Source: Pseudomonas izuensis (GTDB lineage Bacteria > Pseudomonadota > Gammaproteobacteria > Pseudomonadales > Pseudomonadaceae). From it: a stretch of DNA of 36,651 nt. Positions 32,494 to 36,651 of this stretch are shown piece by piece. Positions within the stretch are counted from its first letter, which is position 1. The number at the start of each line of letters is the position of its first letter. The notes under the pieces are model-generated. The model saw nothing but the letters and a program-made list of their open reading frames with translations. It did not search any database and was not told where the DNA came from. Position numbers and translations under genes: made by a program. Location: positions 1-36,651 of the forward strand of contig NZ_WTFT01000063.1 in the NCBI RefSeq assembly GCF_009861505.1, read 5' to 3'.

Positions 32494-33681
32494 ATGAGTC
32501 AGAAAGTCGTAGTCGCCGGCGTCGGTATGATCCCGTTCGTCAAGCCGGGACAGAGCGATACTTACGTCGCCATGGGCGAGCAGGCAGTGCGCCTGGCCAT
32601 GACCGACGCCGGCGTCGGCTACGAGTCGATCCAGCAGGCTTATGCCAGTTACATCTATGGCGACTCCTGCTGCGGCCAACGCGTGCTCTACAACGCCGGC
32701 ATGAGTGGCATCCCGGTGATCAACGTCAACAATAATTGCTCCAGTGGTTCCACCGCGCTGTTCCTGGCCAACCAGGCCATCGCCGGCGGCGCGGCGGAAG
32801 TCGTGCTTGCAGTAGGCTTCGAGCAGATGAAGCCCGGCGCACTGGGCGACACATTCCCCGACCGACCTTCGCCAGCCGAGCTGTTCCTTCGCCAGTGCGA
32901 GGGTAGCGACCCCGACGTCAATGCGATGCCTGCGGCACTGCGCCTGTTTGGCAGTGCCGGCCTGGAGCACATGAAGCGCTTCGGCACGCCACTGGAGACC
33001 TTTGCCAAGATACGTGCCAAGGCCAGTCGCCACGCGGCGAACAACCCCAAATCGGTATTCCGCAAGGTGGTTACTACCGAAGAGGTCATGGCCGACCAGG
33101 TCCTCTGGGCCGGAGTGATGACTCGCCTGATGGCCTGCCCGCCGACGTGCGGCGCGGCGGCGGTGGTGTTGTGCAGCGAAGCCTATGCGAAGAAGCATGG
33201 CCTCGATCGTAGTGTATCGATTGCCGGCCAGGCGCTGACCACCGATGGTCCGGAGACTTTCCACGGCGGCGATCTGCGCAATATCGCCGGCTATTCCATG
33301 TCTCGGTCGGCGGCGCAGAAGGTCTACGAGATGTCCGGCATCGGCGCCGAGGATGTGAACGTGGTCGAGTTGCACGATTGCTTCGCCCACAATGAACTGC
33401 TGACCTACGAATCCCTGGGTCTGTGCCCGGAAGGCGGGGCGCAGAAGTTTGTCGACGATGGCGACAATACCTATGGCGGCCACTACGTGGTCAACCCGTC
33501 TGGCGGCCTGCTCTCCAAGGGCCACCCGATTGGCGCGACAGGTCTGGCGCAGTGCACCGAGCTGGTCCAGCAGTTGCGCGGCCAGGCCGAGCAGCGTCAG
33601 GTGGAAGGTGCACGCATTGCCCTGCAACACAACGTCGGTATTGGTGGCGCCTGTGTGGTGACCCTGTACCGCAAGGACTGA
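32494..33681 (+). CDS. SCP-x-type thiolase 3 (block copy 2)
   Basis: 395 residues, ATG at 32494, preceded by GAGGA. C82 in NVNNNCSSGS is the nucleophile, and SKGHPIGATG and GIGGACVV are the same as in copy 1. Differences from copy 1 fall mainly in residues 95-150 and 265-300, which could line the acyl pocket. The last 73 bp, including the stop and the ribosome-binding site of the next gene, are identical to copy 1. It should cleave 3-oxoacyl-CoA with a different side chain or in a later round. Confidence 0.92.
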   Translation: MSQKVVVAGVGMIPFVKPGQSDTYVAMGEQAVRLAMTDAGVGYESIQQAYASYIYGDSCCGQRVLYNAGMSGIPVINVNNNCSSGSTALFLANQAIAGGAAEVVLAVGFEQMKPGALGDTFPDRPSPAELFLRQCEGSDPDVNAMPAALRLFGSAGLEHMKRFGTPLETFAKIRAKASRHAANNPKSVFRKVVTTEEVMADQVLWAGVMTRLMACPPTCGAAAVVLCSEAYAKKHGLDRSVSIAGQALTTDGPETFHGGDLRNIAGYSMSRSAAQKVYEMSGIGAEDVNVVELHDCFAHNELLTYESLGLCPEGGAQKFVDDGDNTYGGHYVVNPSGGLLSKGHPIGATGLAQCTELVQQLRGQAEQRQVEGARIALQHNVGIGGACVVTLYRKD

Positions 33682-33692
33682 GGAGACACACC

Positions 33693-34889
33693 ATGGATTT
33701 TCAACCTGATGCCAGCCTCGAAGCTTTCCGCGAAGAAGTTCGCCGGTTCCTTCGGGACCAGGTTCCGGCGGATCTGAAAGGGCAACAGCGCTGCGCCCGC
33801 TCGCCCCGAGAGCAGATCATGCGCTGGCAAAAGCTGCTCAATGAGCGCGGTTGGGGTGCGCCGTATTGGCCGAAGGAGCACGGCGGCACCGGTTGGACGG
33901 TGCCACAGATCCTGGTGTTCGATGACGAGTGCAGCGCCGCCGGCACGCCGACTCAGGATGGCTTCGTGCACAAAATGCTCGGACCGGTACTCAATGCGTT
34001 TGCCACTGCGCAGCAAAAGGCCGAGCATCTGCCGGCGGTGTTCAATGGCGAGCGCCTGTGGTGCCAGGGTTTCTCCGAGCCGGGCGCCGGCTCCGACCTA
34101 GCCTCGTTGCGCACCCGTGCCGAGCGAGATGGCGACTGCTATGTGATCAACGGCCAGAAAACCTGGACCAGCTATGCCCACCATGCCGACTGGATCTTCA
34201 TGCTGGTACGCACCAACCCGGACGTGAAGAAACAGGCGGGGATCAGCTTTTGGCTGGTGGACATGCGCACGCCTGGAATTACCGTGCGTCCGATCCGCAG
34301 CATCGACGATGCCCATCACCTCAATGAAACGTTTTTCGACAACGTGCGAGTGCCGGTCGGTAACCTGATCGGTGCCGAGGGGCAGGGCTGGACCATCACC
34401 AAGTTCTTGCTCAATAACGAACATGCGACCACCGCCGATCTGCCCGAGCTCAAGCGTTACATGCGTGAGTTGCGGCTGATCGGCACCACGCTGCAAGTGG
34501 GCGACCAGCCGCTCTGCGAGCGTCCGGAATTCGCCCTGAAACTGGCGCGGCTGGAGGCGGAACTGCAAGCCATCGAGATGTTGGTGCAGCGGGTCGCGCG
34601 CCTGGAACAGCAGCACAACCCGGCGTCGCACATCCTGGGCTCGATGCTCAAGATCCGCGCCACCGAATTGCAGCAACGCATCACCGAGGCGCAGATCGAG
34701 GCGCTGGGCGACTACGGCGCGATTGCCTATCCGCATCCCCACGAGGCCGATCCGCAGCAACCGTTCCCGCAGCAAAAACTTGCGCGGGGCATCAGCCACG
34801 ACATGTTCCTGCGCCGGGCGTCGACCATTTACGGCGGCACCAGCGAAGTGCAGCGCGGCATTATCGCCAAGATGCTGTTCCAACTCTGA
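33693..34889 (+). CDS. Acyl-CoA dehydrogenase alpha subunit, block copy 2
   Basis: 398 residues from the ATG at 33693, behind GAGGAG. GFSEPGAGSD, NGQKTWTSYA and E243 in LLNNEHA are at the same positions as in copy 1, and the end is again MLFQL. It should form a heteromer with the beta subunit 15 bp downstream. The two alpha subunits differ most at residues 25-45, 70-85, 105-120 and 340-370, so they may prefer different acyl chains or successive cycles. Confidence 0.88.
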   Translation: MDFQPDASLEAFREEVRRFLRDQVPADLKGQQRCARSPREQIMRWQKLLNERGWGAPYWPKEHGGTGWTVPQILVFDDECSAAGTPTQDGFVHKMLGPVLNAFATAQQKAEHLPAVFNGERLWCQGFSEPGAGSDLASLRTRAERDGDCYVINGQKTWTSYAHHADWIFMLVRTNPDVKKQAGISFWLVDMRTPGITVRPIRSIDDAHHLNETFFDNVRVPVGNLIGAEGQGWTITKFLLNNEHATTADLPELKRYMRELRLIGTTLQVGDQPLCERPEFALKLARLEAELQAIEMLVQRVARLEQQHNPASHILGSMLKIRATELQQRITEAQIEALGDYGAIAYPHPHEADPQQPFPQQKLARGISHDMFLRRASTIYGGTSEVQRGIIAKMLFQL

Positions 34890-34904
34890 TAGCAGGAAAC
34901 CGGT

Positions 34905-36044
34905 ATGGATTTCGAATTCACTTCGGAACAACAACTGTTGCAGGACAGCCTGCGACGTTATGTGGACAAGGCCTACAGTTTCGAGGCGCGTACTGCGCTG
35001 CTCAAGGCGGGCAAGAACGGTAGCGCGGACAACTGGGGCCTCTTTGCCGCCAACGGCTGGCTGATGGCCGCGTTGCCGGAAGCCTATGGCGGGCTCGGTG
35101 GATCGCTGGTGGACACGGTGATCATCGCCCAAGAACTGGGTCGCGGACTGGTGCTGGAGCCCTTTACCGGCTGTGGCGTGCTGGCGGCGCAGACCCTGCT
35201 GGCGGCAGGTACAGAGGCGCAAAAAGCGCGGCTGCTGCCGCAACTAGCCGACGGCACTTATCGGATCGCGCTGGCGTATAGCGAAGCGGGTTCACGGGGC
35301 ATGCCGTTGCCGGTCACGCTACAGGCCGAGCGTCAGGGTGAGGGCTTTCGCCTGACCGGGCGCAAGACTCTGGTAATCGGTGCTGTCGGTGCAAAAGCGT
35401 TCATCGTCTCCGCGCAGATACCGCAAACACCCGGCATCAGCCTGCTGCTGGTCGATGCGGATCGTCCGGGTCTCACCTGTCAGACACTGCCCCTTCACGA
35501 CGGCACCTGGGTGCAGGAATTGCATTTCGATGGCGTCGAAGTCGGCGTTGAGGCCTTGCTGGGTGAGGCAGGACAAGGCCTGTCCGGATTACGCCAGGGC
35601 CTGGCCAACGGCATTGTCGCCCTATGCGCGGAGCTGATAGGCGGCATGGAGAAAACCCTCGAAGTCACCGCCGACTACCTCAAGGTTCGCCAGCAATTCG
35701 GTGTGCCTATTGGCTCGTTCCAGGCCTTGCAGCACCGCATGGCCGACATGGCGGCGGAACTGGAACTGGCGCGTTCGAGCCTGCACGTGGCCCTGGCATC
35801 GATGGCCAACGATGACGAAGCCACCCGTGACAAGACCGTTTCGGGCTGCAAGATGCTGATCTGCCGCGCGGCGAAATCCGTCTGCGGCCAGGGTATCCAG
35901 CTGCACGGCGGCATCGGCATGACCGAAGAGTACCTGGTCGGGCACTACTACAAGCGGGCCATCGTCGCCGACTTGTTGTTGGGTAGCAGCGACAGCCACG
36001 AGGCGGCCTGCGCAGCCGCATTGCAGGTCGGGCTTCGCGCCTGA
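34905..36044 (+). CDS. Acyl-CoA dehydrogenase beta subunit, block copy 2
   Basis: 379 residues. QLHGGIGMTEEYLVGHYYKR is at the C-terminus, and Asn replaces the Glu/His position (GLANG at 232-236), so there is no catalytic base of the long-chain type here either. It likely serves as the non-catalytic partner of the alpha subunit upstream. The strongest conservation with copy 1 is at the residues around 270-310 (LARSSLHVALASMANDDEATR). The MaoC gene follows by 36 bp. Confidence 0.86.
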   Translation: MDFEFTSEQQLLQDSLRRYVDKAYSFEARTALLKAGKNGSADNWGLFAANGWLMAALPEAYGGLGGSLVDTVIIAQELGRGLVLEPFTGCGVLAAQTLLAAGTEAQKARLLPQLADGTYRIALAYSEAGSRGMPLPVTLQAERQGEGFRLTGRKTLVIGAVGAKAFIVSAQIPQTPGISLLLVDADRPGLTCQTLPLHDGTWVQELHFDGVEVGVEALLGEAGQGLSGLRQGLANGIVALCAELIGGMEKTLEVTADYLKVRQQFGVPIGSFQALQHRMADMAAELELARSSLHVALASMANDDEATRDKTVSGCKMLICRAAKSVCGQGIQLHGGIGMTEEYLVGHYYKRAIVADLLLGSSDSHEAACAAALQVGLRA

Positions 36045-36080
36045 CCTGCCCATCAACAGACCATCGAGAGCACAACAATA

Positions 36081-36536
36081 ATGAAAAGCTACGAAACCCT
36101 GGCCGAACTGCAAGGCCTCGTCGGCGAAGTCGTGGGCACCAGCGACTGGGTGACCATCGATCAGCAACGCATCAACACCTTTGCCGAAGCCACCGGCGAC
36201 CACCAGTGGATCCACACCGACCCCGAACGCGCCGCCAAAGGGCCGTTCGGCAAGACGATCGCCCACGGGTTTCTGACCCTGAGCCTTCTGCCGACCTTCA
36301 TGACCAATGCCTTCGAACTGCGGAACGTGAAGATGGGCGTGAACTACGGCATGAACAAGGTTCGCTTTGTGCAGCCAGTGCCGGTGGACAGTCGCTTGCG
36401 CGGGCATTTCAAAGTGCAGTCCTTTGAACCGCTGGAAGGCAACGGCGCTCAGATAACCTATGAAATGACTGTGGAAATCGAGGGTGCCGCCAAACCGGCT
36501 TGCGTGGCGGAGACCATTCTTCGCGTATTCGCCTGA
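36081..36536 (+). CDS. MaoC-family (R)-specific enoyl-CoA hydratase
   Basis: 151 residues, single hot-dog fold. The hydratase-2 motif reads FAEATGDHQWIHTDPERA, with the catalytic Asp D40 and His H45 in the standard spacing, followed by GPFGKTIAHGFLTLSLLP. It hydrates 2-enoyl-CoA to (3R)-hydroxyacyl-CoA, the form accepted by the MFE-2-type dehydrogenase at 17287. Together they would reproduce the two activities that are fused in peroxisomal MFE-2. A NodN-like or acyl-ACP role is a less likely alternative. The ribosome-binding site is weak (GAGAG, about ten bases before the ATG). It is last in the operon, ahead of a terminator. Confidence 0.9.
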   Translation: MKSYETLAELQGLVGEVVGTSDWVTIDQQRINTFAEATGDHQWIHTDPERAAKGPFGKTIAHGFLTLSLLPTFMTNAFELRNVKMGVNYGMNKVRFVQPVPVDSRLRGHFKVQSFEPLEGNGAQITYEMTVEIEGAAKPACVAETILRVFA

Positions 36537-36564
36537 ACCGATAACGCCTGCAATACCTCACTGA

Positions 36565-36607
36565 CAAACGCCACGCGCATTCCGATGCCGCGTGGCGTTT
36601 GCGTTTT
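36565..36607 (+). terminator. Rho-independent terminator after the MaoC gene
   Basis: A perfect 13-bp stem CAAACGCCACGCG (36565-36577) / CGCGTGGCGTTTG (36589-36601), 11-base loop, followed by CGTTTT. It starts about 29 bp after the MaoC stop and is the clearest terminator of the window. Confidence 0.85.
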
Positions 36608-36651
36608 CAGTCGGGTGACGGGGTACCCCCTCCCTTGCCAAACCAATAAGG

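Larger units (their letters stand above)
32494..36044 (+). repeat. Copy 2 of the duplicated thiolase-ACAD-ACAD block
   Basis: Partner of 25726-29276. Gene and spacer lengths are the same in both copies, with no net indel anywhere in 3551 bp. Upstream and downstream sequences are unrelated: copy 1 is followed by the racemase and ligase, copy 2 by the MaoC gene. The divergence implies an old duplication with kept function rather than a recent event. Confidence 0.95.

Overview
The window looks like chromosome of a Pseudomonas, probably of the P. fluorescens group. The evidence is GC-rich coding sequence with strong third-position bias, five intergenic REP doublets (REPINs) of the type common in that group, and the gene families present. 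About 22 complete genes fill nearly all of it. I see no RNA genes, CRISPR array, insertion sequence or prophage.

Layout. (1) 117-6662 (+): an envelope cassette (DUF1302 outer-membrane protein, YCF48/BNR-repeat secreted protein, MMPL/RND exporter-like protein) followed by an acyl-CoA dehydrogenase (ACAD). (2) 6786-10716 (+): a degenerate ACAD homologue, a periplasmic SdsA1-type alkylsulfatase and a TetR regulator. (3) 10898-15007 (+): a LuxE-like acyl-activating enzyme, a LuxC-like acyl-CoA reductase and a zinc alcohol dehydrogenase. (4) 15632-20473 (-): enoyl-CoA hydratase, SCP-x thiolase, MFE-2-type 3-hydroxyacyl-CoA dehydrogenase and acyl-CoA synthetase, in order of transcription. (5) 20636-25489 (+): a large LuxR-family (LAL/MalT-type) regulator, a second ACAD closely related to the first, and an enoyl-CoA isomerase-like protein. 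(6) 25726-36536 (+): thiolase, ACAD alpha, ACAD beta, alpha-methylacyl-CoA racemase, long-chain acyl-CoA synthetase, then a second thiolase, ACAD alpha, ACAD beta, and a MaoC hydratase, closed by a terminator.

How it fits together (inference). The set resembles the peroxisomal pathway for alpha-methyl-branched acids: racemase, SCP-x thiolases, and an (R)-specific hydratase plus dehydrogenase that are fused in eukaryotic MFE-2 but separate here. In front of it sits a sulfatase - alcohol dehydrogenase - acyl-CoA reductase/ligase set that could turn a primary alkyl sulfate into alcohol, aldehyde, acid and acyl-CoA. A sulfated or free branched or isoprenoid alcohol, or a sterol-type side chain such as a bile alcohol sulfate, is therefore a plausible substrate class. 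The sequence does not identify the substrate, and no ring-degrading genes are seen.

The most striking structural feature is a 3551-bp three-gene block (thiolase, ACAD alpha, ACAD beta) present twice with a constant offset of 6768 bp. All three genes and both spacers have identical lengths, but the sequences have diverged apart from near-identical patches. The racemase and ligase lie between the copies.
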